Shown: positions 1 to 6,623 of the stretch, in pieces
Layout: each line of letters opens with the position of its first letter
Numbering within the stretch: position 1 is the stretch's first letter
Assembly (NCBI GenBank): GCA_029983575.1
Contig: JASBZE010000085.1
Coordinates: forward strand, 1-7,100
Direction of reading: 5' to 3'
Origin: Peptostreptococcaceae bacterium
GTDB lineage: Bacteria; Bacillota; Clostridia; Peptostreptococcales; Peptostreptococcaceae
DNA length: 7,100 nucleotides
Notes under the pieces: generated by a model
The model's input: the letters and a program-made list of their open reading frames with translations, nothing else
What the model was told of the DNA's origin: nothing
Database searches by the model: none
Position numbers and translations under genes: made by a program

Positions 1-30
1 AATTACTGATTAATAAATTACTAATTAAAG
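1..30 (+). repeat. Short 15-bp tandem duplication
   Basis: AATTACTGATTAA (1-13) recurs as AATTACTAATTAA (16-28) with a 15-bp period and 12 of 13 bases identical. The period is five codons, so if the upstream frame is coding the repeat gives LLIN-K-LLIK in its tail. It is AT-rich and short, so it may be trivial. Confidence 0.5.
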
Positions 31-50
31 AAACAAAAACAGGGGACTGA
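3..50 (+). CDS. Possible C-terminal tail of an upstream gene (partial)
   Basis: Only one of the three forward frames stays open from the window edge. It runs from base 3 to a TGA at 48-50 and reads LLINKLLIKETKTGD. The stop lies 10 nt before the yvcK start, and the yvcK ribosome binding site overlaps it, which is typical spacing within an operon. In many Firmicutes the gene before yvcK is rapZ (yvcJ), but this tail has no diagnostic RapZ residues, so the identity is a guess from context only. With 15 codons, an open frame by chance is quite possible. Confidence 0.3.
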   Translation, partial: LLINKLLIKETKTGD

Positions 51-53
51 GGT
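49..53 (+). promoter_or_regulatory. Ribosome binding site of yvcK
   Basis: GAGGT at 49-53 lies 7 nt before the ATG at 61. It matches the Shine-Dalgarno core AGGAGGTGATC and supports that start. The AGGGG at 41-45 is too far upstream to be the main site. Confidence 0.6.
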
Positions 54-60
54 TGATAAT

Positions 61-1221
61 ATGAGATTAGATCTGAGGCTTACGGATCTCGTACTGATTA
101 TTTGTGCGGTGAGTTTGCTGTTTATAATATCAGCGCTCATAGTACTGGTCTTCATATTGAAAATTTACAAGAGAATAGAAAGAGAAAATGAAATAAGGAT
201 AAAGGCGCTTGAAAAACAGACGCATATAGAACCAAACGTCGTTGTTATCGGCGGAGGTACTGGACAATCTATATTTCTAAGGGGGCTAAAACAGAGGACT
301 AAAAATATTTCAGCCATTGTTACCGTTGCTGACGACGGTGGGGGATCTGGAGCACTTAGAGACGATCTAGGAATGTTGCCGCCTGGCGATATCAGAAACT
401 GCCTTCTAGCACTGGCAAACATGGAACCGACGATGAGTGAGGTAATGCAGTATAGGTTTAAAGAAGGGGCTCTTAAGGGGCAGAGTTTTGGAAACCTCTT
501 TTTAGCTGCTATGAATGGACTTTACGACAATTTTGAAACAGCTACATACAAGATGGGAGAAATATTTGCCATAACAGGAAGGGTAATGCCGGTAACTTTG
601 GAAGACATCGACCTAATTGCAGAACTTGAGGATGGATCTGAGGTTGTGGGTGAATCTGAAATTCCAAAGGCTTCTTTTAGCAATCACAAGAGGATAAGAA
701 AGATAAGACTTTCAAAACCGGACGTAAAAGCACTGAAGGACGCCATAAATGCAATAGAGATGGCAGATATAATCGTGATGGGTCCTGGAAGTCTATACAC
801 AAGCGTAATACCAAACCTTCTGGTAGAGGGTGTGAGTGAGGCGATATCAAAGTCAAATGCTCCTAAGGTTTATATTTCAAATATAATGACACAGCCAGGG
901 GAAACAGATAATTACGACGTCTTAGATCACGTCAAGGCTATAATTAAACACTCAAACAATAAAATAGTCGATTACGTTCTGATAAATAAGGAGAAACTCT
1001 CTGAAGACATAGAGAAAAAATATGAAGAGGACAGTTCGAAAATTGTAAAATTTGACGATAAGCAAAGAAGAAAAATAGAAAAGATGGGAATAAGGTGCAT
1101 AGATAGAAATTTCATGGAGGTTAAAAGCGGCTATGTGAGACATGACTCTAAATATCTCGCGGATGTCGTGGTAAAACTTGCTTTGAAGCACAACTATGGA
1201 ATAGACAGCATCACTAAATAA
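61..1221 (+). CDS. yvcK: YvcK/GlmR family gluconeogenesis factor with N-terminal membrane anchor
   Basis: This is a 386-aa member of the YvcK/CofD-like family. In studied Bacillus and Listeria relatives the protein binds UDP-GlcNAc and controls carbon flow into peptidoglycan precursors (GlmR acts on GlmS) and cell shape. Family motifs are clear: GGGTGQS (64-70), the VADDGGGSGALR loop (89-100), PPGDIRNCLLAL (107-118), GNLFLAA (144-150), GPGSLYTSVIPNLLV (241-255) and NIMTQPGETDNY (274-285). The protein is about 70 residues longer than the soluble B. subtilis form. The extra part is N-terminal: one hydrophobic helix at about 9-34, followed by a charged segment (34-56). Lysines and arginines just after the helix suggest a cytoplasmic catalytic-fold domain. 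The ATG at 61 has a good ribosome binding site. No ATG or GTG, and only a TTG at 157 without a site, lies between the helix and the core domain, so the anchor belongs to the protein. It heads the visible cluster. Confidence 0.95.
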   Translation: MRLDLRLTDLVLIICAVSLLFIISALIVLVFILKIYKRIERENEIRIKALEKQTHIEPNVVVIGGGTGQSIFLRGLKQRTKNISAIVTVADDGGGSGALRDDLGMLPPGDIRNCLLALANMEPTMSEVMQYRFKEGALKGQSFGNLFLAAMNGLYDNFETATYKMGEIFAITGRVMPVTLEDIDLIAELEDGSEVVGESEIPKASFSNHKRIRKIRLSKPDVKALKDAINAIEMADIIVMGPGSLYTSVIPNLLVEGVSEAISKSNAPKVYISNIMTQPGETDNYDVLDHVKAIIKHSNNKIVDYVLINKEKLSEDIEKKYEEDSSKIVKFDDKQRRKIEKMGIRCIDRNFMEVKSGYVRHDSKYLADVVVKLALKHNYGIDSITK

Positions 1222-1238
1222 TTTATAAAGGAGAAACT

Positions 1239-1676
1239 ATGAGAGATGAAATAAGTTCCGGAGGGGTTGTCCTTTTTGGAAATGCCGTACTTCTTTTAAG
1301 AAAATTCAATGGTGATTGGGTACTGCCTAAGGGAAAGGTAGAACCAGGAGAGACGAGGGAAGAGGCGGCCCTGAGGGAAGTTGGAGAAGAAACAGGTGTC
1401 AAAGCCAATACAATAAAATACTTAGGTGAAATACACTACACATACAAAGAAAACTGGGATGAAAACAAAGACGTACACAAAACCGTATATTGGTTTTTGA
1501 TGAAGGCAAAAAATATGGATACAGTTCCTCAAAAAGAAGAGGGTTTTGTAGAAGCTAAGTTTATACACATAGATAGGGTGGCAGACATGGCTAAGTACGA
1601 TGACGAGAAGGAAATAATAAAAGTGGCCTTGGAAGAAATAAACAGAATACTCGAAAGGGAAAACTACAAGTCTTAG
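1239..1676 (+). CDS. NUDIX hydrolase, Ap4A/Ap6A hydrolase-like
   Basis: This is a 145-aa single-domain NUDIX protein that should hydrolyse nucleoside diphosphates linked to another moiety, using divalent metal. The NUDIX box G-x5-E-x7-REU-x-EE-x-GU is perfect at residues 32-54 (G32, E38, R46-E47, E50-E51, G53). The opening SSGGVVLF, the WVLPKGKVEPGE stretch (27-38) and HKTVYWFLM (80-88) resemble the dinucleoside polyphosphate (Ap4A/Ap6A) hydrolase branch. NUDIX substrates are notoriously hard to predict, so mutagenic-nucleotide sanitation or RNA 5'-pyrophosphate removal remain possible. AAAGGAG at 1227-1233, 5 nt before the ATG, fixes the start. It begins 17 nt after yvcK and its TAG directly abuts the whiA ATG. 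In B. subtilis a NUDIX gene (yvcI) also belongs to this cluster but sits upstream of rapZ. Confidence 0.93.
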   Translation: MRDEISSGGVVLFGNAVLLLRKFNGDWVLPKGKVEPGETREEAALREVGEETGVKANTIKYLGEIHYTYKENWDENKDVHKTVYWFLMKAKNMDTVPQKEEGFVEAKFIHIDRVADMAKYDDEKEIIKVALEEINRILERENYKS

Positions 1677-2639
1677 ATGTCATTTTCAAGGGACGCAAAG
1701 GCTGAGATCAGTAGAATAAATCTCGGTAGTTTAGAGGAAGAAAAGGCACTTTTAGCGGGATTTGTGAGATTTGCAGGAAGTTTACAGTTGGCTGGATTAG
1801 GAAAGCTAAACCTAAAACTAATAACTGAGCAAAACTCCATAGCGAGGTATGTTTTTAAACTATTTAAAAAGATATACGACATAATTCCTACGATTACTGT
1901 CAAAAAGAATCAGCAGTTAAAGAGAAATAACATCTATCAAGTAAAAATAACGAGCGATATGGGATCTGAAAAGATTATGAAAGATTTGGGCATGCTTGAA
2001 AACAGGGAGGGATACTATCCTACTGACGAGGTGTCTGAAGATATACTGAGTAGCGATGCTTTAAAAAAAGCTTATATTAGTGGTGCTTTTTTAGGATTTG
2101 GATCTATGAATGACCCAGAAAAAAACTACCACCTAGAATTTGTAACAAACAATGCCAGTTTTTCACAATCTTTTTGCGATTTGATAAACAGCTTTGGCTT
2201 TACTTCTAAGATAGTGAAGAGAAAAAATAACTTTGTAGTGTATATAAAAGAGAGCGAACAAATTTCTGACCTCTTGTATTTGATGGGAGCGAGCAATTCC
2301 CTTCTCAAATTACAAAATATCAAGGTGGTCAAGGAAATGAGAAATAATGTAAATCGTCTTGTAAACTGTGAAACGGCAAATCTCTCAAAGACGGTTAACA
2401 CAGCGGTAAGACAAATTGAAAGCATAAATTTCATTCAAGAACACATGGGAATATCAAAGCTTCCAAAAAATTTGCAGGAGATTGCGGTTTTGAGGATAGA
2501 AAATGAGGATCTTAGTTTAAAAGAATTAGGAGAACTAATGAATCCACCTCTAGGAAAGTCTGGAGTAAATCACAGGCTCAAGAGGATTGAGGATATCGCC
2601 ATGAGATTAAGAGACGAGAAAGGGGGTCCTGATGAATAA
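1677..2639 (+). CDS. whiA: DNA-binding protein WhiA
   Basis: This 320-aa protein has the normal WhiA length. WhiA is a conserved Gram-positive DNA-binding protein: a transcription factor for sporulation-septation genes in Streptomyces, and nucleoid-associated with effects on division and chromosome segregation in B. subtilis. It starts with the canonical MSFS. A degenerate LAGLIDADG homing-endonuclease-type domain follows (about 20-215), with AYISGAFLGFGSMNDPEKNY (132-151) at the signature. A conserved linker has RNNVNRLVNCETANLSKTVN (222-241), and the C-terminal helix-turn-helix (about 257-310) has LPKNLQEIAVLRIEN (262-276), SLKELGELMNPPLGKSGVNH (280-299) and R300. There is no spacing from the NUDIX stop and no proper Shine-Dalgarno; the nearest purine run (GAAAGGGA, 1653-1660) is 16 nt away. 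Initiation therefore probably depends on ribosomes finishing the NUDIX gene. The last 8 nt overlap dnaE. Confidence 0.97.
   Translation: MSFSRDAKAEISRINLGSLEEEKALLAGFVRFAGSLQLAGLGKLNLKLITEQNSIARYVFKLFKKIYDIIPTITVKKNQQLKRNNIYQVKITSDMGSEKIMKDLGMLENREGYYPTDEVSEDILSSDALKKAYISGAFLGFGSMNDPEKNYHLEFVTNNASFSQSFCDLINSFGFTSKIVKRKNNFVVYIKESEQISDLLYLMGASNSLLKLQNIKVVKEMRNNVNRLVNCETANLSKTVNTAVRQIESINFIQEHMGISKLPKNLQEIAVLRIENEDLSLKELGELMNPPLGKSGVNHRLKRIEDIAMRLRDEKGGPDE
2619..2626 (+). promoter_or_regulatory. Ribosome binding site of dnaE, inside whiA
   Basis: AAAGGGGG at 2619-2626 lies 5 nt before the ATG at 2632 and within the last codons of whiA. It supports the ATG that overlaps the whiA stop (the sequence ATGAATAA holds both start and stop). 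Ribosomes ending whiA could reload here. Confidence 0.6.
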
Positions 2640-5600
2640 CTTTACACACCTTCACGTTCATACCGAGTATTCGTTACTTGATGGTTTTTCGAGGATAGAC
2701 AAATTGCTTGACAAGGTAAAAGAGTTAGGTATGGATTCTATAGCCATAACCGACCATGGAAGTATGTTCGGCGTCATAGACTTTTACAAAAAGGCCGTGA
2801 AGAGAAATATAAAACCAATAATTGGGTGTGAAGTATATGTAGCACAGAGATCCCTTTACGATAAGGATCCTAACTACGATAAGTACTCTTATCACTTGAT
2901 TTTATTGGCGGAAAACCAGGAGGGTTATAGTAATTTAACGAAACTGGTATCACTTTCTTACGTCGATGGATTTTACTACAAACCTAGGGTTGACAAGGAA
3001 AGCTTAAGAAAATACTCAAAGGGCATAATTGCCCTTTCTGCTTGCTTAGGAGGGGAAATTCCACGAGCACTCATAAATAGAAACTACGAAAAAGCAGTAA
3101 ATTCGGCATTGGAATATCAAGAGATTTTCGGTGAGGGAAATTTCTTTTTAGAATTACAGGACCACGGACTCCCTGAGCAAAAAGAAGTTAACGCCGGTAT
3201 AATGAAAATATCTAAGGAACATAATATTCCAGTAGTCGCTACAAATGACCTACATTACGTAGAAAAAGACGATGCCCGTACACAAGACATACTCATGTGT
3301 ATAGCAACGCAAAAAACTGTTTACGATGAAAATAGAATGAAGATGGCAAATGACGAGTTCTATTTAAAATCGCCTGAACAGATGGGAGAAATATTTAAGC
3401 ACATACCGGAAGCTATTGAAAATACTCAGAAGATAGCGAACAGATGTAAGGTCGAGTTTGATTTTAATACTATACATCTTCCAGAATACAAGGTGCCAGA
3501 AGGATATACTCCTTATGAATACCTAGATAAGCTGTGTAAGGAAGGCTTAGAAAAAAGGTATGGCCAGACTAGAGAGAAAGAGATTGATGAAAGGCTTGAA
3601 TTTGAGCTTGGAGTCATAAAACAAATGGGATATGTTGATTATTTCTTGATAGTTTGGGATTTTATAAGATATGCTAAGGACAACAATATAATGGTAGGTC
3701 CGGGGAGGGGTTCGGCAGCTGGATCCATAGTAGCCTACACATTAGAGATAACCGATATAGATCCACTCAAATACTCCCTGATATTTGAGCGTTTTTTAAA
3801 TCCAGAAAGAGTATCTATGCCCGATATAGATATAGATTTCTGCTATGAAAGACGTGAAGAAGTAATTGATTACGTAAAGAGAAAATATGGAGAAGACCAT
3901 GTTGCTCAGATAATAACTTTCGGAACAATGGGTCCAAAAGCTGCAATTAGAGACGTTGGAAGGGTACTAAACATAGCCTACAACAAGGTTGATAACATAG
4001 CAAAGGAAATACCTTTTGAGCTTGGAATTACAATCGACAAAGCTTTAGAAAAAAATCCGATTCTAAGGGAAATGTATGAAAGCGATAAGGAGACAAAGGA
4101 TGTAATAGATATAAGTAAAAAAATAGAGGGGATGCTTAGACATGCATCAACCCATGCGGCAGGAGTCGTAATTTCAAAAACTCCTGTAGATGATTACGTA
4201 CCTCTATACAAACATCAAGACTCCATAACTACTCAATTTCCTATGACTACATTAGAGGAACTCGGCTTGTTGAAAATGGACTTTTTGGGTCTTAGGACGC
4301 TTACGGTTATCAATGATGCACTGGAACTCATAGAGCAGAATCGTTCTAAGATGGGATATACAGAGGTAATCGACTTTTCAAATTCTGATTACGATGATAA
4401 AGATGTATATAAGTTACTCTCCTCAGGAAATACACTAGGAGTATTCCAACTTGAAAGCTCTGGTATGAGGGCGTTTATGAAGCAGTTAAAACCATCGACA
4501 TTTGAGGATATCGTAGCGGGTATTTCCCTATATAGACCGGGTCCAATGGATTCTATACCTAAATACATAGAAAACAAAAATCATCCAGAAAAAATTGAAT
4601 ACGAAGATGAAAAACTTAAGCCAATACTCGATGTAACCTATGGATGCCTTGTATATCAAGAGCAGGTAATGCAGGTCGTAAGAGATCTAGGAGGTTATAG
4701 TTACGGTAGAAGTGACCAGGTTAGACGTGCGATGAGTAAAAAGAAAATGGACGTCATGGAGGAAGAAAGACAGTATTTCATACATGGAAAATACGATGAA
4801 GATGGAAATATTGAGATAAACGGATGTATCAGAAATGGGGTCAAAGAATCTACAGCGAATAAAATATTCGACGATATGATAGACTTTGCAAAATACGCAT
4901 TTAACAAGAGCCACGCCGCAGCATATGGAGTGTTGGCATATCAGACAGCTTATCTGAAAGTTCACTATCCAGTCGAGTTTATGGCAGCGCTAATAACAAG
5001 TGTTATGAACAATACAGACAAGGTAGTCGAATACATAAGAGAATGCCACGATCTTGGAATAGAAGTGGAATCTCCTAATGTAAACGAGGGTATGGCAAAA
5101 TTCTCTGTTGAGGGAAAAGTAATCAAATTTGGACTGTCAGCGGTAAAAAACGTCGGAATTTCTCATATTGAAGCATTAATTAGGGAGAGAAATCAAAATG
5201 GCAAGTACAAAAATATAGAGGATTTTATCAAGAGGTTAAATGGCTCAGATGTAAACAAGAGATCCATAGAAGCCTTGATAAAAAGCGGGGCTTTTGACGA
5301 TATGGGCTATAACAGAGCTACTATGTTAGTGAATTTTGAAGAACTCTTAGCTTCTGCGAACAGAGATAGAAAGGTGAACGTCGCCGGACAACTGTCGCTT
5401 TTTGATACTGATAGCTCAGAGGTTATGGAATCTAAAACTCAGCTTGATTTTAGAGAGGAGTTTGATAAAAGTATACTGCTTGATTATGAGAGGGAAGTAC
5501 TCGGAATGTATATAAGCGGTCACCCACTTTCAAAATACGAAGATGACCTAAAGAAGAAAACAACTATAGATGTTGGAAAAATTAACTCTCTAAAGGACAA

Positions 5601-6342
5601 TTTGGCAGAGTTTCAAATGTTAAATGATCAAAATGCCATAATGGGAGGAATGATAATATACAAAAGGGTCACAACCACAAAAAAAGGCGAGATGATGGCT
5701 TTTATAACGCTTGAAGACTTATATGGAACCATTGAAGTCGTAGTATTTCCAAAACTATTTACTAGATATTCGTCACTGCTTAAGGAATATGGCTTCGTAT
5801 ATATCAAGGGACGTTTAAATATAAGAGAAGATGATGAGATATCAATGGTTGCTAGTGAGATATACAATATCGAAGATGATTTTGAACTGAGTTTTACAAA
5901 TAGGAATAACTCTGGCAACGGAAGCTACCAAGGAGGCTGGGGTCAAAACCAAGGAGGCTTGAGCCAAAATCAAGGAAGTTGGGGTCAAAATCAAGTATAT
6001 AATAATGGCAAAAACTCCGGTCGAGAATATTCATCAGAAGAAGCAGGATATAACGTCGATGAAAATAATCAAAACGGAGAATTTTCAAGATTAACTGATG
6101 TTAAACCAAAAAAGATATTTATAAAAATCGACTCGATGAAGAACAAAGAAATGATAGATAAGATAATATCTGCTTCGATAAATGTAAAGGGAATGGACGA
6201 GATAATACTCTATCCTGAAGATGAAAACATAGACGGAAATAAAAAGGCTTATAAGATTCCAAACTTAAATGTTAAGGCTGGGGACGTGATAATGTATAAG
6301 CTTAAGGAGTTTTTATCCGAGGACAAGATAGCCATAGTGTAA
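2632..6342 (+). CDS. dnaE: DNA polymerase III alpha subunit, DnaE1 type
   Basis: This 1236-aa C-family replicative polymerase extends DNA in the cytoplasmic replisome. The PHP domain (1-270) shows HLHVH (6-10), TDHG (40-43), E67, H88, C138 and NDLH (205-208), so its metal-site ligands look intact. The palm has GPGRGSAAGS (356-365) and PDIDIDF (397-403) with catalytic D398 and D400; the third aspartate is D550 in KMDFLGLRTLT. Finger motifs are SLYRPGPMD (632-640), YQEQVM (675-680) and AFNKSHAAAYG (756-766). Helix-hairpin-helix motifs lie at about 835-900. QLSLF (920-924) is a textbook sliding-clamp binding motif. An OB fold (about 1003-1080) is followed by a Gly/Gln/Asn-rich linker (about 1088-1150) and a small C-terminal domain (1156-1236) of the tau-binding type. 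It is somewhat longer than usual because of the linker. There is no epsilon-type exonuclease insertion, so it is not PolC. It overlaps whiA by 8 nt. Confidence 0.98.
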   Translation: MNNFTHLHVHTEYSLLDGFSRIDKLLDKVKELGMDSIAITDHGSMFGVIDFYKKAVKRNIKPIIGCEVYVAQRSLYDKDPNYDKYSYHLILLAENQEGYSNLTKLVSLSYVDGFYYKPRVDKESLRKYSKGIIALSACLGGEIPRALINRNYEKAVNSALEYQEIFGEGNFFLELQDHGLPEQKEVNAGIMKISKEHNIPVVATNDLHYVEKDDARTQDILMCIATQKTVYDENRMKMANDEFYLKSPEQMGEIFKHIPEAIENTQKIANRCKVEFDFNTIHLPEYKVPEGYTPYEYLDKLCKEGLEKRYGQTREKEIDERLEFELGVIKQMGYVDYFLIVWDFIRYAKDNNIMVGPGRGSAAGSIVAYTLEITDIDPLKYSLIFERFLNPERVSMPDIDIDFCYERREEVIDYVKRKYGEDHVAQIITFGTMGPKAAIRDVGRVLNIAYNKVDNIAKEIPFELGITIDKALEKNPILREMYESDKETKDVIDISKKIEGMLRHASTHAAGVVISKTPVDDYVPLYKHQDSITTQFPMTTLEELGLLKMDFLGLRTLTVINDALELIEQNRSKMGYTEVIDFSNSDYDDKDVYKLLSSGNTLGVFQLESSGMRAFMKQLKPSTFEDIVAGISLYRPGPMDSIPKYIENKNHPEKIEYEDEKLKPILDVTYGCLVYQEQVMQVVRDLGGYSYGRSDQVRRAMSKKKMDVMEEERQYFIHGKYDEDGNIEINGCIRNGVKESTANKIFDDMIDFAKYAFNKSHAAAYGVLAYQTAYLKVHYPVEFMAALITSVMNNTDKVVEYIRECHDLGIEVESPNVNEGMAKFSVEGKVIKFGLSAVKNVGISHIEALIRERNQNGKYKNIEDFIKRLNGSDVNKRSIEALIKSGAFDDMGYNRATMLVNFEELLASANRDRKVNVAGQLSLFDTDSSEVMESKTQLDFREEFDKSILLDYEREVLGMYISGHPLSKYEDDLKKKTTIDVGKINSLKDNLAEFQMLNDQNAIMGGMIIYKRVTTTKKGEMMAFITLEDLYGTIEVVVFPKLFTRYSSLLKEYGFVYIKGRLNIREDDEISMVASEIYNIEDDFELSFTNRNNSGNGSYQGGWGQNQGGLSQNQGSWGQNQVYNNGKNSGREYSSEEAGYNVDENNQNGEFSRLTDVKPKKIFIKIDSMKNKEMIDKIISASINVKGMDEIILYPEDENIDGNKKAYKIPNLNVKAGDVIMYKLKEFLSEDKIAIV
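5932..5994 (+). repeat. 21-bp tandem repeat, three copies, in the dnaE linker
   Basis: Three consecutive 21-bp units lie at 5932-5952, 5953-5973 and 5974-5994. Units 1 and 3 share 18 of 21 bases, 1 and 2 share 17, and 2 and 3 share 16. They encode the heptads GGWGQNQ, GGLSQNQ and GSWGQNQ (residues 1101-1121). The reading frame is preserved, and the motif resembles the glycine/glutamine-rich tails of bacterial single-stranded DNA-binding protein. Confidence 0.9.
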
Positions 6343-6376
6343 CTATTGAGGATTAAGATAGCATAAATTAAACTAA

Positions 6377-6390
6377 TTTTGTATACAAAA
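6377..6390. repeat. Perfect 14-bp palindrome
   Basis: TTTTGTATACAAAA is a perfect palindrome 34 nt after the dnaE stop. Its shape suits a dimeric repressor operator, but no regulator is encoded nearby and it lies about 140 bp upstream of the candidate promoter. As RNA it would form only a weak five-pair hairpin. Confidence 0.55.
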
Positions 6391-6392
6391 AA

Positions 6393-6464
6393 ATACGAAA
6401 TATTATAGACTTCGCAAACTAATCAAAGAAATATAGAACCATGCAAAGTCATAATATGCTGTAT
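6393..6464. repeat. Imperfect inverted repeat in the dnaE downstream gap
   Basis: The left arm (6393-6416) pairs with the right arm (6442-6464). ATAC pairs with GTAT, then come a 3x3 internal loop, ATATTAT with ATAATAT, one bulged A (6407), GACTT with AAGTC, a C/A mismatch, and GCA with TGC. That gives 19 Watson-Crick pairs around a 25-nt loop (6417-6441). It is not followed by a U-tract, so it is not a standard terminator. It could be a structured 3' RNA element, a small mobile-element remnant, or a DNA cruciform-prone site; the sequence does not decide. Confidence 0.6.
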
Positions 6465-6529
6465 GAAATCTCAATAAATATTAATAGAAAGATTTTTCTT
6501 ACTTTTTTATTAAGTTTTTCTCTAACATA

Positions 6530-6558
6530 TTGAAAGGCTAATAATAAAGTGGTAATAT
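6530..6558 (+). promoter_or_regulatory. Sigma-A type promoter candidate with extended -10
   Basis: TTGAAA (6530-6535, five of six matches to TTGACA) is followed by a 17-bp spacer and TAATAT (6553-6558, four of six, with T1, A2 and T6 kept). TGG directly precedes the -10 box (6550-6552), giving an extended TGn element. Transcription would start near 6565, leaving a leader of about 60 nt before the gene at 6624. This suggests the membrane-protein gene is expressed apart from dnaE. Confidence 0.5.
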
Positions 6559-6606
6559 TAAGGTAAATAAACGATATTATCATTAAAAATATTAGTTTTT
6601 GATATG

Positions 6607-6617
6607 AAGGTGAGGGG
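6607..6617 (+). promoter_or_regulatory. Ribosome binding site selecting the GTG start at 6624
   Basis: AAGGTGAGGGG holds two overlapping matches to the anti-Shine-Dalgarno complement: AGGTGA ends 10 nt before the GTG, and GAGG ends 8 nt before it. The in-frame ATG codons at 6651 and 6654 have only a weak AGAAAG upstream, so GTG is preferred. Confidence 0.65.
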
Positions 6618-6623
6618 ATTTTT

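Noticed and set aside
165..422. Minus-strand open frame of 85 codons opposite yvcK, and similar ones opposite whiA and dnaE
   Set aside because: They are antisense shadows of strongly conserved genes, with no family motifs and no ribosome binding sites that stand out.
1740..2320. Homing endonuclease gene or intein suggested by the LAGLIDADG-like fold
   Set aside because: The similarity is the normal, degenerate LAGLIDADG-type domain of WhiA. Full-length WhiA motifs run before and after it without interruption.
6365..6380. AAATTA-AAC-TAATTT hairpin as a dnaE terminator
   Set aside because: The stem is six A/T pairs only and the following T-run is short, which is too weak for an intrinsic terminator.
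6486..6508. AGAAA-GATT-TTTCT hairpin followed by a T-run (6503-6508) as terminator
   Set aside because: The stem has five pairs with a single G-C and the T-run is not directly adjacent. This cannot be told apart from background in this AT-rich stretch.
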